DNA of 64,000 bases from Knoxdaviesia capensis (taxonomy: Eukaryota; Ascomycota; Sordariomycetes; Microascales; Gondwanamycetaceae): assembly GCA_001510575.1 (NCBI GenBank), contig LNGK01000010.1, positions 62,001 to 126,000 of the forward strand, read 5' to 3'. Below, piece after piece: positions 33,701-46,839 of this stretch. The position numbers were made by a program, and so were the translations under genes. Each line of letters begins with the position of its first letter. The first letter of the stretch is position 1. The notes beneath the pieces were generated by a model, which saw only the letters and a list, made by a program, of their open reading frames with translations, had not been told where the DNA came from and did not search any database.

Positions 33701-35302
33701 AAGAATAGAGCAAAAAGAATGACTTACAGTCCATATAGTTCCATTTCCAGAATCGCCGCCGATAATCAAGACATCCTTGAACACATCAGCAATTGTTGCA
33801 AACGCAGTATCGATGTTCGTTCGAAAGTCGCCATCGCCCATTTCAAGGCTTGAAGCTAGGATATCAACTGAATCAATCTCTAGGAACACAACGATTCCAT
33901 CTTCACGGGCTAGATAGATATTGTCCTGACGCTCATAATAGGCTTTCCGGCGGAAAGGTCGTGCCCACGCAGCCCACAGTGGAGGGCCGATACCGTGATG
34001 CAAGACGGTTTTAGCCAGAGGGTTAGTGCCCACAGGCCGAAACTCAGGCGTGCCATGTAAGATGTCCTGGCATACAGCGATATAGTTTTGGGATATTATG
34101 AAGAAAGACGTCTTGACCGTTAGAGGGATGAGAAAAAGGGGAAGATCCAGGCCAGCAGGGAGACGAATGCCTTGCTTCTCCTCGGAAAAGACCTGCTTGA
34201 GGTCGTCACCAAGTTCCCAGACATAAACAACCAGCCTCGATGCACCGTTTCGGACAATGACCAGTAGAAGAATGACCACATTTTCCTCTTCAGAGTCGGG
34301 AAAGAGGAACTCCATTTTGTGGATGATGCCCTGGACGTGCCGAGGGCGGAAAGATTTGACGGGGCGGATAGCTCGGTTGGACGTATATTGCCGGTTCATG
34401 TTTTCAAACGAGTCAAGCTCATAGACAATGAACATATCCTCGTAATAAGAGGCAGCCATGTACCGTGAGCTAGGATCAACGGCAAAATTGAAGCCTGGGT
34501 AGGAGAGCAGGTCGTTCCGTGGCGGCTCGAAGCGGGACTCGACAAAGTCGATGGAGCCGTTCGGGCCTTGCCTGCGAAGAAGGAGAAATACAGAATCACC
34601 GGATTCAAGCAATAGAACCAGTAACTGAGGTGGCAGAGAGTCCTTTGAGGAGGAAGCACCCAAGGCGGGGCTGGCGAGGTCGGTCATTTCATGGTCTCCA
34701 GATCCATCATCGGTGGTAAGATGAGGATGAGAAAACGGGGCAGATGAGGAAGACGGGGAGTTTGCAGCCGAGTCAGGATCATCGCCTTTGAAGTCGTCGA
34801 AAAAAGAACCCAAAACCCGGGCATTTCGAATGCGGGAACCAAAGTTTAGACGCTTTGCGACTTCATGAAGTTGGTCGTCAGGACCTAGCTCACAAATCCT
34901 AACGTAGTTGTCCTACGGCTTAGAGGTTAGATCTTAACAGACATACAAACAACACATATGGTGAGAGATGGCCTTCTTTCGAGCTTCCGGGTATATCACC
35001 AGAAAAAAATAGAGAGAAGAGGCCTAGCTAGATTCATGAAGCCAGATAGCACACGCGTGGACACATACCCCAATAAAGGCAATATCATTGTGATGCGCCG
35101 CGCGCAAACGAACAGGGACAATCCAGCGAATTAATGAACTCTCTATGAGTGTTCTAGTGAGAATTCCACAAGAGGGAGGTTGCGGGAGATCCGGAATAAC
35201 TGTGGCCGGGCTTGGGCGAGATGTGGAAGAGAGCACAGTCTCAAGGTCGACGTTTTGTGTGACCCAAACGCCATCCCGCAACACATTAGTCTGGAAGGCC
35301 AT
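30708..35302 (-). CDS. Large MMS1_N/CPSF-A-like beta-propeller protein
   Basis: Minus-strand exons 35302-35069, 34912-33728, 33611-33106 and 33021-30708 give 1,412 aa. Size and sequence texture (strand-rich blades such as FNFAVDPSSRYMAASYYEDMFIVYEL and IYLAREDGIVVFLEID) resemble the fungal proteins annotated with the Mms1 N-terminal domain, relatives of DDB1, Rse1 and CPSF-A. Such proteins scaffold ubiquitin-ligase, splicing or cleavage complexes; which one applies here is not clear. The C-terminal helices (LTRQALEQLVEG, YEVLDYFLAWQI) resemble the family's end. A 60-residue Ser/Pro/Asp insert follows VLGSFFDDFKG. The last intron (33022-33105, 84 nt) is stop-free and in frame, so an unspliced 1,440-aa form is possible. 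No signal peptide or membrane segment. Confidence 0.75.
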
Positions 35303-38300
35303 GGTAAATAAGCTGCATGATTGATGGGTTGGAAGCTATTCGCGAAGGACGGACGAGAGGGAAAAGAAAAGAATTGAATGGGATGTGGCCTTTCGTGACA
35401 GCAGCAATCCAGAATCAAATCAAACCACGACGGAAAATAGAAGGACGAATGTAATAATTGAGTGCGAATCAGCCACAGACAAAAAGAGAGAAAAATGTTG
35501 CTAGCGGGGGGAATATCGCGGGGAGCTGTGACCAGTTTTATTCTTCAGACAGCAGCAAAGTCACGCGCTGGCAATCTCTCATCAATCTCTCTTTAACGCG
35601 CTCCAGCGAAAAAAGTGTTGGCGACAAAATTGGGATGGGAAAGGACAAGACCACGACATGGCAGCCAAGAATACAATAGGAGCGATAAAAAGTGCGAAGT
35701 GTTTGGTGGTACCGGTAGGGTAATAAGATAGAAGAAAAAAAAAACCAAGAAAAAAAAGAGAGAGAGAGAAGAGAAGTTAGAGGAACGCCAGAGAAGGATG
35801 ATGATTAGGCCAGAATATCGCTATAACCAGGAGATATATAGACCTGTGGGCATGAGAATTGGTGGGGTAATCAGGATACACAGCATAGGACGGTAACAAG
35901 GCAGATTGGTTAAGGCGGTATGAGGTCCAAGTGCATATCTTGGGTAACACCGTAGAAACAGTCGATTCCCAAGCCTTTTGTGCTTCAGCCATGACGTGAA
36001 GTTTACACCACAGCTTACTGCAATAAGCAAGCGAGGATACAATCGTTGGTATGGGAAGAGAGAAGGGACACTACAGGCTGAAACCACCTTAAAAAACACC
36101 CCATCAAATCAGGAAAGAAGCATCTGCTGTACATATGACAGACAGTTCCAGACTCTGTTGTTGGCTAACTGGAGGACCAAAATACTTGGAAGGAGCAGAG
36201 CCGATCCTGCACCTTGTCATCTTGTGTTGTAGCGTACCTGCAAAACCACCCATCCATGGGACCGCGCGGCGTGATTGAAATGCAGGAGAGCATGTTACGG
36301 CAGGTGCACCCCTCGGCCCCTACGTATAAATTGTGGGAAGGAGCCCAAGTCAAGGCAGCCAGCCCCGCGATGTGGAGTTGTTACCAACAGAGGAACACTT
36401 TCCAAGTTGAGCATTTCCCGGCGAATACCCAGCTGTGCATCATGGGAATCATGCAGAAATCGGAACAAAACCACGATGCCACCTCCTCTCTTGTGAAAAC
36501 TTTTTCCATCTCTACCTCCCCTTGTAGTAGTCGGTACGTGTGGTTCTCATCTGTACCAAACATCGATACCGATATCGAAGCACGGACAGATATAGGAAAC
36601 CATCAACCACCAACTCCGAAATGAGGATGTTCCCAACGAGACCTGGCTCGGTTGAGGACGGCAGAGGTCGAATACGACATGACACGTCGACCTCAAATCC
36701 ACGAACCAGGCATGAAACCCCAAGCCGCCAAGTCAGCATCCTCCGTAGGTCGGATCAGTCTGGCGACAACGAGCACACATGATTTTGATTTTCAGGTCGG
36801 TTATATGTTAGGTGTCTGGGTTGTGCCAGTACCTGATCCAACTTTAAATGTGCTTGCCTACTAATTAATCCTCTATCATCTCCGGAAACGACAGAGGCAA
36901 GAATTCCTAAGAAATACTCGACGACATATATCTGAACAACCTTCAAAATTTAGAATAGTTTTCTATTCTTTCAGAGATCAGTTTATCTTATCAACGGCGA
37001 GCTCCAGTCCAGCACGCACAGCAAACGCCGCCAACCTGCGGTGACAGTAACCCTCGGACCAAGAAAAACCCCCCGCCCACGTTGGTCGAGATTATGCCCT
37101 CGGTTTGTGCAGGCAGCAGTTGGCCGGCTGGTTCTACCCACTCTTCATATTCCAGTAATGAGGAAATACGGGCGGAACTGCATCTTCGGAAGTGTGTTGT
37201 TGCCTATACCTGTAACAACAAGTACTATGCATGTACCATGCATTTTGCGCCATGAAGCCTCCTCCGTGCACAGAAGACGTCCTCACCCTCCAGACTTGGA
37301 CAACAGCAGCCAACCACACTCAATGCCTCCCCACGGCCAACAGGGAAAAAGTTCCCTCCCCATTGCACCGGTACGCGGGATGTGTCCCATCCGAGTGTGA
37401 GTTAGCCCTCTACGAGTATAGTACTGTACATGCATTTGTCCTGTTGATACTTGGCAACCATTATGTTGTCTCTCAAGGTCTGGCCCTCCGCTCCCTCATC
37501 ACTCCACTTGTGCGTGCAACACAGTAGCAGTTCAGGGCTCAGGCACGAGGATCTTCTGCCCATAAGCCCACTGTGCTTCAATATATCCTGGGCTTGCATG
37601 TGTGCCGGTGCAACTCTGGTTTTGACTTTGGCCGATTCCATATGAACTCTACTACCCTGCGCCAACCACACAGGCGTTTTTGCAGCGGTCACCTTTTCCG
37701 GTCCCCTGCGGCGCGATCATAGCATCGGCATCCGTGGGAAGCCTCCTGGCATGGCACTGACATCGAATCGGATATGGACCAGCGGTATCTGGTGCACAAG
37801 TTGTTACATATGTATACACTGACATTGTGCTCTTCTTCCTGGAGCCGTGATATTTATGCAGGAAGGACATTGCTACGAAGGGGGCATTAGATGAAAAGTT
37901 CAAGTCTGAATTCTGCCCATTCCCTTCCTTGTATGAGCCATTCTTATGATCCTCGGTCCTGTCGTATAAGACCACATGTCACTTTTCTATATATACATTC
38001 CGGAAAGCCCATCATATCTGCTATGGAAGACGTGGACACGATCGTTCGATATGGTTCAAGCACTTCCGGTGCCTCATATCCCGTCAATAGCCAGCTCGCA
38101 ACATACTGACGGACCCATACTTCCTATATTCTTTTTACTGTGTGCCCATTGATGAACACTCCGACATTCAAAGTTCGGAGCATCTTTCTTATCTTTAGCG
38201 GACATATGTATCTCCCATATCTCTCTCCGCCTTTTCATAAGTCGAACTTCTTCAAGTTTGTATTTTGAGAATGGCTTGCCGTTTATGATAGTACTCCGTA

Positions 38301-38414
38301 GTACTGCATGAGTCCAAGGACGAGAACGAAGTCAGTCAGGTCGTGAAGTCCCTCCCGACCTGCATAGCACTGACAGGGGACCAGAAGAGCCACACATATG
38401 GAGGATACTGATGT

Positions 38415-38439
38415 CCCTCCCCCCTCCCCCCTCCCCCCC
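38415..38439 (-). other. Potential G-quadruplex, single-base loops
   Basis: On the plus strand, C-runs of 3, 6, 6 and 7 are separated by single T residues, so the minus strand has four G-runs with one-base A loops. This satisfies the standard G4 pattern with the most stable loop class. Non-coding. Confidence 0.7.
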
Positions 38440-39761
38440 AAAATTTGTTGGACTCTGCATCGTAGCCATACCAAGAGAGAAAATTTCCCCTCTCGTGTCT
38501 GGCCATGCATGTCCCCGTATCCTCATCTGGGCCAAACTATGTACAGTACATAAAGGTCAAGTGATCGCGCACGTTGTAATCCAATGGGGAAACAGGGCAA
38601 GTTTGACATTGGAAAAATTGGTGGTTGTCCAGATGCAGACTCCTGCCCGCCTGAATGAAGCTGAGGAATGATACATTTAGTGTTTTACGAGAAGTCTTAT
38701 GTCCTTTTCATTTTTATTTTTTTATAGAAAATGTTGGAGGAAAGTTGAAGAGGTTCTCTCGCCATGATGGTCAGTTGGCTGTTCTTGGCCAGATGGGATG
38801 GGGTTGCATATATTCCACTTTCCGCTCTCAATTCCTGCGTTTGCCTTGTCCCAGTTTCACGACGGCGTGGGTAACACACACCTGCAGCACACAACACGGA
38901 AGAGCAGAAATTAAGTAGGCAAACATGCAGTTGAAGTAGGAATAAGCTACTTTCCACTACGTATTGAGTGGAATATATCAACGGCGACTAGCCCAATTTT
39001 TTATGTCGTCTTCTTCAATTCCTGATGCATTGGCATGCACAGGGAAAACTTAGGGCATGTAGGATACAGGTTTATTTTGCTGTAGGTGATGTATCACAAT
39101 TAGGATCGACCAGAAGAGACGGCGTTTCTATCGGAAGCTTCGTCCGCCCACGCACACCCCCATTGTTCACCCCCATCTTTTCTCATCTTTTCCCATCTCC
39201 TTGGATTCTATTTCCTTCCCCCGGACTCTCTACAAGATTCTACGGGAATTTACAAGAGTCTCTCAGCCCAGAACCCAACATCCAACAAACTTATGCAGCG
39301 TAGCATGCATGCAGGTGTAACTAATATAACGTTGCACAACCCGGATGGTTGTGGCGCTGAGATGCTGCTCTTCACACTCATTGTGGAATAGCTTACAGAG
39401 AAGAAAAGATAACTCGATCCTCCTCCGTCGTGTCGTGTGCATGCGAGACTAGCAGTAGAAAATGCCCTAATCTTCTTCTCTGTATATGTACTTTATATAA
39501 GAAAAATACATGATGTATAAAGCCAGCACGGCAAGTATGTCCTGTACTGTACAGAGTTTCAGCGAGCTTCCCCCTGGATGGGAGTTCTTCAAGAGATGTT
39601 ACGTTTTGTGGATGGGGTTCATAGGAAAAGTCTCAAGCATGGCCCAGGGGGGATGTCAGGCGTGGGGTCCCAGTGGTAGGTGACTTGTTACATACTAGAA
39701 GAAAGCATTCGTCCAAACAACGGCCTTTTTGGCAAGATGGGGTTAGCCCTGTGCTCCAATA

Positions 39762-39780
39762 TGTACAGTACAGTACAGTT
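39762..39780. repeat. Longest copy of the dispersed TACAGTACAGTA motif
   Basis: Three overlapping GTACA/CAGTA units in a row (TGTACAGTACAGTACAGTT). Related copies occur at many other intergenic sites in the window but, as far as I can see, not inside the coding exons. Confidence 0.75.
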
Positions 39781-41424
39781 TACAGACGGCAAATCTGGAG
39801 GGTTTTGGTCCAAGAAATGTTCTTGGGTGGGTTTTGCTTATCTTTTCGTTCTCCTTTTTTCCTCCAGGACAAGAAAGCCGAAGGGCTCACAACATCAAAC
39901 ACCGGTTTCTAGCGTTTAAGGGACAAGCTTGTACGTCAGCGATGATCATCCGAGCAATCGGCTATGCCCATGATCGGCGGCATCATGAAATCCCCGAGGG
40001 TAGTGGAGAATCGGTATCAGCACTTCGGGCAAATCCCGAAGCCACACCAACCTGCTGGGCCTGCGGAATGCTTGATGTTGAAGTTCAAAAGGTCTTCTCT
40101 AAGGAGAGCCGCCTCCACGTCAAGGGCGTAAAGCACACATATATAGTCTTACGGCGGCCCCCAACTCGGAGCCCTTTTGCTACATGTATTATTTCTGCCA
40201 GGTGGCGTGTTTTTCCACCCTTCCCTGGCGATATCAGAGTATTACATATTTCATGAGCAGGGAACGGAGGGTAAAAATAGATGAGATGAAGAGACTAGGA
40301 GGGGACATATGTTTAACCGAATAGTATAAGAAGGATTTCGAGGATAGAGGGGGGCGGGAAATTTTCTCGAAAGGTCCTGGTAGATTGAGTCCGAATCTAC
40401 GTGGGGTTGTCGATCGCGACGAAGATCTGTGGAAGACTATGGGATCGGACGCAGCCGAAATGATCAAGGGGATTTCTGCGAATTTGCGAATCCGACTTTG
40501 CCTAGAAGAGTATGTGTGAAAGCTTTTTTCTCGGTTTGGAGCCGATACAGTACTGTTGTTCATGGGTGTCGGGCATAGCACACAGCCTGCCAGTCGTCAG
40601 CCAGGTTGGGGTTTCATGGCCTGGATCAGGGGTGATTGAGTGAAAAGAACTCAAGTTGCAAGTCCTTCCAGTGGGAGAAAACATGCATTTAACATATAAA
40701 ACAGGAGAACGAGCACATCGTGAACGTATGTACCTAAAGAAGGAGTTTTCAATAGGTACTGGGTACGGCTCCAAGTTGTGGTTTCTAGAGTCCAGATCAC
40801 AAGGGCTTTGTCCAGGTGTCAGAACCTGACAGGAGGGTAGGTTGTCTCATTTCGAGTTCACTCACCAACTCGTAGAAAAGGGAGTCTGCTATTCCATATA
40901 GGAGAACGTCAAAGGACGGGCAGAGCTGAACCTCTATCATTCTCGAAGTTCTAGAGTTGCCTGAAAGAACCCCCATGACCATGTACTTTATCATGTATCT
41001 CTATATAGAAATTCACAAAGGAGTGACTTCGCCCGCCCTCTTGAAACACTTGTCCAGCTGGCACCCGATTTTTTGTTTTATGCAGATCTTACAGGTGTCG
41101 CCAGGTGGCCCCTATAATCGTGCCTGACCAAGTCACTCTAGCACATGTTTAGGCTTCTACAGTGGCATCTTGTCAGATCTTCCCCTTATCCTCCCTTTTC
41201 CACGTCACACATGTCTTCTCTTCTGGTGACACGAATGTAATACTTGGCTTTCATCTCATTTTCCTACTTTATTTTTGTCTCACATCGTTTTCGACTTCTG
41301 GTATATATTGGACATGATATATTTTCTCCTATTTATCTTGGATCCCTTTTTATTTTCTTCTTCATCTCTGCCTCCTTTGTGACATCCATGAGTCTGCTCA
41401 GGTAAACCCATCCATCAGCCCACC

Positions 41425-43131
41425 ATGGCAGCTCCAGACAGTGATGCTCGGGACATGGAGGTTCCAGATTTCCTCCAACCTCTGAGCCATCACTATCACC
41501 CGGCTGAAGATCTGGCTTCCGAGGTCCCGCAGGCCATATCCAGTCGTCCAGATCCCATAAAGCCGGAGCCAGCCGCCCTTCCGCCGGTCATTCCGGAGGG
41601 GGGCGTCAAAGCTCCCAACAGCACCCCCACAACCTGTTCCTCGATTACCATCTCTACCCCTACAACCGTCGCTTCTACGACAACCTCCGCCGCAGCCACC
41701 ACTACCAGTGCTGCCACCACCGCCACTCCAGAGGAAGTCCCTGGTGCGGGATTAGGCGACCCCTCGAGCCAGAGTCTGGATACCAAGTCCAGCCCTGAGG
41801 CTGAGTCAGAGAAGCCGCCGCCCGAGCCAGCTAACCCAAAGATCGATCTCATTCTCGAGGCCTGTAATGCTTCAGACATCTCGGCCTTGGCTGAGCTGGC
41901 AGCTTCAGAAGGAGGTTTTCTGTCTGACGGCCTCCGCCAGAAAGCTTGTAGGTCCTTTCCATCATGCGTTCTTGTGTATCCATAGCTAGGTATTAGATAT
42001 ATTCAACTTGCGAGCTGAACTAACCACCACATCTTTAGGGCCCATTCTCATGGGATATCACACCGATCAGACCGGCGATAAAACTGATTCTCCCCCGTTG
42101 CCCACCACGCCCTGGAAAGATCTACCGCGCCATTCCGATGAGGATCAAGTCCAATTAGACGTTAACCGTGCCTTTGTGTACTACCCAGATCGTATGCCAC
42201 CCCAGTCGTTCTTGCTGTTTTCATGATCCTCTATTCTAACTCATAGCCGAGATATATAGATCAAACAGACGCGGAGCTGAAGCTTCGAAAAGACGAGCTG
42301 TCAGACCTAATAGTCGAGGTTCTTCGTCGCTACCCGTTCTTAAACTACTTCCAGGGCTACCATGACATCTGCCAGGTGTTCCTCTTGGTGACAAAGCCAC
42401 AGTTGAGCGCACCGCTGATTGCCCGTCTCTCACTGCTGCGCATACGCGACTTTATGCTTCCGAACCTGTCACCAACCGTGGCCCATCTCCATCTGATCCC
42501 CGACATCATTGACGCTGCCGATCCCAAACTACGCCGTCTCCTTTCTGGTATCGATCCATTCTATGCCTTAGCTGGAACTCTGACTATGTACGCCCACAAC
42601 ATCGAGGCGTACCGCGATATTGCCAGACTATTTGACGTGCTGCTCTCCCGCGAGCCAGCTTTCAGTGTGTACCTGTTTGCCCAGCTTGTTCTCAGTCGCC
42701 GTGAGGAGATCATCGCTACGGCTGCGGATGACGCCACGATGCTACATTTCATCCTGTCGAAAGTGCCCCAGCCCCTCCCCCTGGAGGCACTTATCACGGA
42801 CACCATCCGCTTGATTGAGCGGTACCCACCGCAGACGCTACGCTCCTGGCGTCGCATCTCAGCATCAAGCTGCCTGAAGACCGCGAACTCCCTCCAGGAT
42901 TGCGCGAACCAATCTCTGGACTTTGGCTGCGAAATGTTCGAGAAGCAAGCGAAGGAGCTTGCGTGGCTCAAGAAACGCAAGGAGATCATGAGTGCAGTTA
43001 TGCAGTACAAGCGGCCGGCCCGCGCGGTCGGCGTAGCAGTGTTGGTTGGTCTGGTTGCTGTTTACCTGCGACGACACCCTGCTCCATTGACCTTCTTGTC
43101 GTCGTTGTACACAAAATTCAAGGGTCGGTAG
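41425..43131 (+). CDS. GYP8: TBC-domain Rab GTPase-activating protein (Gyp8/TBC1D20 type)
   Basis: Exons 41425-41947, 42039-42191 and 42260-43131 give 515 aa; junctions rebuild the TBC start (ACW-PILMGY) and YYPD-HQTDAEL. The domain accelerates GTP hydrolysis by Rab proteins, and Gyp8/TBC1D20 members act on Ypt1/Rab1 at ER-Golgi. The arginine finger lies in LDVNRAF and the glutamine finger in YFQGYHD. A C-terminal hydrophobic segment (AVGVAVLVGLVAVYL), shortly before the end, fits the tail anchor of this subfamily. The first 140 residues are Pro/Thr/Ser-rich and disordered, longer than in yeast. In exon 3 the correct acceptor is the second of two AGs (42258-42259); the first, at 42245-42246, breaks the frame. 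Confidence 0.87.
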
Positions 43132-43495
43132 TTATGTCAAGGCTTCGTTCGGCACTCAGGACTTACAACACAAACTTCATGCGATTATGATCAAAAAGAA
43201 GACGCGATTTTCCTTAAGAGCGTCACAGTTGCTCTCCGGTTTGTTTTTTATGGGATCCATATGAGTACAGTAAACCAGTGTGTTACTTCATTTTGTCGTG
43301 ACTTTGGGTGAAAACACCCAGTGTATATATATACCCTATCCGTTTGGCTATATCCTAGAAAAGAAAATGTGAAAATTACGAATCGTCGATGGAAAGGGGA
43401 AGAAGAGGATAGTAGATTATATACATGTGCTAACTCGATGCTGTGGGAAAGAAACAACTGATCATAAGATATGGAATAGCAACACAAACGACGGA
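43132..43495. other. Convergent 3' flanks of GYP8 and VPS52
   Basis: 364 bp, AT-rich, with a GTACAGTA motif at 43264-43271 and a TATATATATA run near 43322-43331. Presumed terminators of both genes; nothing else seen. Confidence 0.5.
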
Positions 43496-45693
43496 TCAGT
43501 TATCCTCGCGGTACTTTGCTTTCAGCTCTTCAAAATGCCGGACCTGCTCTTCGCCCAACTTGCCCTCGGTGTCGCTGATGATGGTCAGCACAAGCGAGAA
43601 GTTATTGTACAGAAAACGGGCCTGGCGACGGCGGTCACCGCCGCCCTTCACGATGACGGTTGCCGCATGTTTTGCGAGGAAGGCCTCGACATCCGCGCGC
43701 AGCCGGTGAAGACTAGTGACGATCGGTTCATCGTCGCTCGCCTCCGCACTGAGCGCAAGGATACCCTGCAGCAGCTGGCCGAAACGCTGCGTGACCATGT
43801 GAGGAGCAGCGGCCGCAGATGCCGCAGACGAGGATGCGGATGAAGACGAGGCCGCCAGTGCGCGCACCGAGTCGCTGTGGTTGCCCATGACTACCTGTAG
43901 CCGCGGCCAGAGCAGCATGTTTGCAGCGTTGACGTAAGTATCGAGAACGGGCACGCGGCGGCGCTGGAGCTCAAAGGCGAAGTGCTGCGTCAGTCGGATG
44001 CACAGAAGCAGGCCCAGTGTGTCATATGAGTCGGCCGCCAGGGTTCGCGCAAGCTGCTGGCCGAGAGCCAGCGTCGGCTCGAAGATGTACGTGAAGGTGC
44101 GGGAAACTCGTGACAAAGACAGCGGCGGTGCGAAGAAGCCGGCGAGAAACGTGTATTCGGCGGTGGCATTGTCTATCAGCGCGAGATTGAAGTTACGGTA
44201 CGGCGTTTCGATGTACTGCTGCGCGTGTGCGCTAGGGCCGGTGGGGGTCAGCCCGGCGTTACCGAAGTCTTCGGCGAGGTAGGCCGGGAGCGCGGCCTGA
44301 TTCGCTGTGTGCAACAGGTCAATGCGCCGGCCTAATGTGAAAGCGTCGTGCGCAGGTCCGGCTGGTCGCGCCGACACCGAGGACAGCATGCCCGTTTTAC
44401 GCGGGGTTGACGACTCATCATTTCCCAGCGCATCCTGCTTCTCCATGGCGTGGATCTTGATCTTCTCCAGCGCCTTCTGGTACCGGCCGAACAGGTTCGC
44501 ATAGTACCACCGCATGGTGTTCATGTAGGCCTGGCAGATTTCGTCGCCGAGAGTGGGGTGGTGCTTGTACAGGCAGGCGTAGGCATCTTTGAACTTGAGC
44601 AGGTTTTGCTGTTGAATGATTTGTGCGTTTATGTGTGGGGAGCGCATGGCCTTGATCTGTGCCACCAGGTGGTCACGAGTCCGCTCAACTGCCTTTGCGA
44701 TGAGCTTCTCTAGCAACGGTCCCAGCTCCTCCAAGGATTTACTCCCAGGAGTCTCCTGTATCTGCTTTTGGTACAAGACAGACCGTCGTTCGACTTCAGA
44801 CAAGGCCCTCAGCCAGCCATCGTCCATAGGGCCTTCGGCAATCCGAGACACCACCGCCGGCGACACACTCAAGTCTTCGACCACAGGGCCAAGGGCCCGC
44901 TCAACAAATTTGCGGTTCTGCAGTCGTACACTAAGGGCCATGGATCGAGCTTGTAGCGATTCGATGTCGGCTGACACCACGGCGAGATCGTTCCGGAAGA
45001 TGGCCAGGTTGGATTCGACAGAGTTGAGGACGCTATCGCAGTCGGCGATATCACGGTGAAGGTCGTCGAATCGAGACATCTCACGTTCAACTAGGGAAGA
45101 CACAATAGCGAGAGTTAGAAGATACGAGGGGGATGTAGAGGGAGAATTCAAGCCAAGAAACAAGGAGACTGACACTCGGCGACCGATTGCGGTGCTTGAG
45201 AGGCCGCGGGCGGCGCAGATTTAGGACTTGAAGTCGCAAAGGCGGCCAACGACAGGCCGGCGAAATCAAACTCCAGCTCTAGATCATCCTCTGTTATCGG
45301 GAGTGGCGGCCTCGGTGAGGACTCGCCGATTCTTGTAGAGGCCGGCTTGGGTCCCAACAGGCCTTCCACCACGTCAAGTGGAGATGGGCCATGGGGAGCT
45401 CTGCTGGTTGTCGAATGCCGTAACTTGGACGTTTGGCCAGCAGCCGGGCCGCCCTGTGTGTTCTGTTGTTGTTTCCGCGACGCGGAGAGGAGGGAGATGC
45501 TCGAGTCGTTCGAAACCAGCGAGAGCGAGGACGATCTAGATACCTGGGCCGAGCGCTGGGATGTTACGTAGGGGGTGAGAGTGTTGCTTGCGGACCGTCG
45601 AGGAGCAGGAGAGTACGCGCGGTTCGTGGGAGTTGGAGAGGATCCCGAAGACGAGGCGGCGCCGACTTGGGCGCTGAGGCGGTCGAGCCACAT
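43496..45693 (-). CDS. VPS52: GARP tethering complex subunit Vps52
   Basis: Minus-strand exons 45693-45174 and 45090-43496 give 704 aa; the junction reads SVAE-F-EREMSRFDDL, with a GTCAGT donor, a CTAAC branch site and a CCTAG acceptor. Vps52 is a core subunit of GARP, which tethers endosome-derived vesicles at the trans-Golgi. The N-terminal 150 residues are Ser/Pro-rich and end in an acidic patch (EDDLELEFDFAGLSL). A coiled coil follows (DCDSVLNSVESNL... ADIESLQARSMAL), then the signature block FKDAYACLYKHHPTLGDEI with AYMNTMRWYY and helical CATCHR-type repeats. An Ala/Ser insert near residue 600 is low complexity. Length is typical. Confidence 0.92.
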
Positions 45694-46839
45694 GACTTAG
45701 AGTGGTTCCTTTGGGGCGTGTAGTCTTTTCACAGCTAGAGTCAGAAAACTGCGTGAGGCCAAGCTGGCTCTAGAATCGACGAGCACGAAGCGTCGGCACG
45801 TCAAACGAATGGGAGTTATAACATTGGAACAATACTCTGGTAGAGCTTCGGGTATGGTTTGTGGGGCGATTGGAGAATGATTCGTGCTTGGGTGATGTGT
45901 GAAGGACACGTTGTATGTACCCGAACATGTAAATTCCCCAAAGATACCAGCACGGTTCGTGATCTCACGAACAGAAAGCTTCAACGTTATACACATAAGA
46001 TTTAGGGATAGTGAATCTGAATGTGGCTGAAAGCTACTGGTTGTGGCGGCGGTCCGTTTAATGTGGCGTCCTCAGATCTTACGCCTTCTCGTCCTCGTAA
46101 TAGGTTCGGTGAACTCTGGCCGTTGACTGCAAACCGTACGCCGAAATCTTTCGCGTTGGAAATAGCGCGGCAGACTTTAATACACACGTGTTGCCGAACA
46201 TGAAGACGCACACTGCTGTGTCACAGACACTGCATCACGCCAGTGTTTTTGTTGTCCACGAATACATATCACTTTCGAGCTCTCTTTTCGGTGCCAGATG
46301 AGCTGTTTCGATGCTCGGCCTGAGTCAGATGGACATCCAACCCTAACCTTAATAGGCACGCCGACCAGTCGCGTCAACCCTAAAAACTTGGTTGACATAT
46401 TTTCTGGGTTCTGAATTGCTGGTCGTCCACAATTAAAGACGGCCAATTTATTTGCCCCTCTCCCCACACCGTGCGTGGAAATTTAAGCAGTTGTCAGCAT
46501 TTTTTTCTCTCTCTTTTGCCTCCGTTGGCCTTTTTTTTCTGGTGCAATTGTGACCTGAACATTGGTGAAGGAAAAAAAAAAAAAAAACACCCCCGCCTTC
46601 ACAGATAAATATTTTGGCCCCCTGCCCTTTCCCCTCCATCCTTTTTTTCTACTGGGCCTATTTTTTCTCTTCAGGACCTTAGAATTAACAACTATCCTTT
46701 TTTCTTCTTCCTCTGTGTTGGTCCACTCATCTTTTTTCTTCTCCTTCCCTCCTCCCACTCTTCATTCTCTTCTCTCTGCCTTTTAATATACTATTCTCCT
46801 TTTCTTTCTTTACCCTTTTCACCATCTTCATCTTTCAAA
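45694..46839. other. Divergent promoter region: VPS52 and eIF5A
   Basis: About 1.1 kb. Two AACCCTAA sites (46339-46346 and 46376-46383) and a long poly-T/CT-rich block from 46500 to 46835 precede eIF5A, as expected for a very highly expressed fungal gene. No gene supported. Confidence 0.6.
46339..46383. promoter_or_regulatory. Paired teloboxes upstream of eIF5A
   Basis: Two exact AACCCTAA sites 37 bp apart (start to start), about 460-500 bp upstream of the ATG. Possible Tbf1-type sites; function inferred from sequence and gene class. Confidence 0.5.

Larger units (their letters stand above)
35303..41424. other. 6.1-kb gene-poor divergent region
   Basis: The largest gap in the window. Open frames are short, many lack ATG, and none resembles a family. 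It contains TACAGTAC-type motifs at 37421-37430, 38541-38550, 39543-39554, 39762-39780 and 40546-40556, a four-run C tract at 38415-38439, and a CT-rich promoter-like block at 39160-39290 followed by a 33-codon frame at 39293. The right end (41160-41420) is the CT-rich promoter of the TBC gene. Confidence 0.5.

Noticed and set aside
39834..40256. 140-codon plus-strand frame in the large gap
   Set aside because: No ATG at the start and no family resemblance. A decayed gene cannot be excluded but is not supported.
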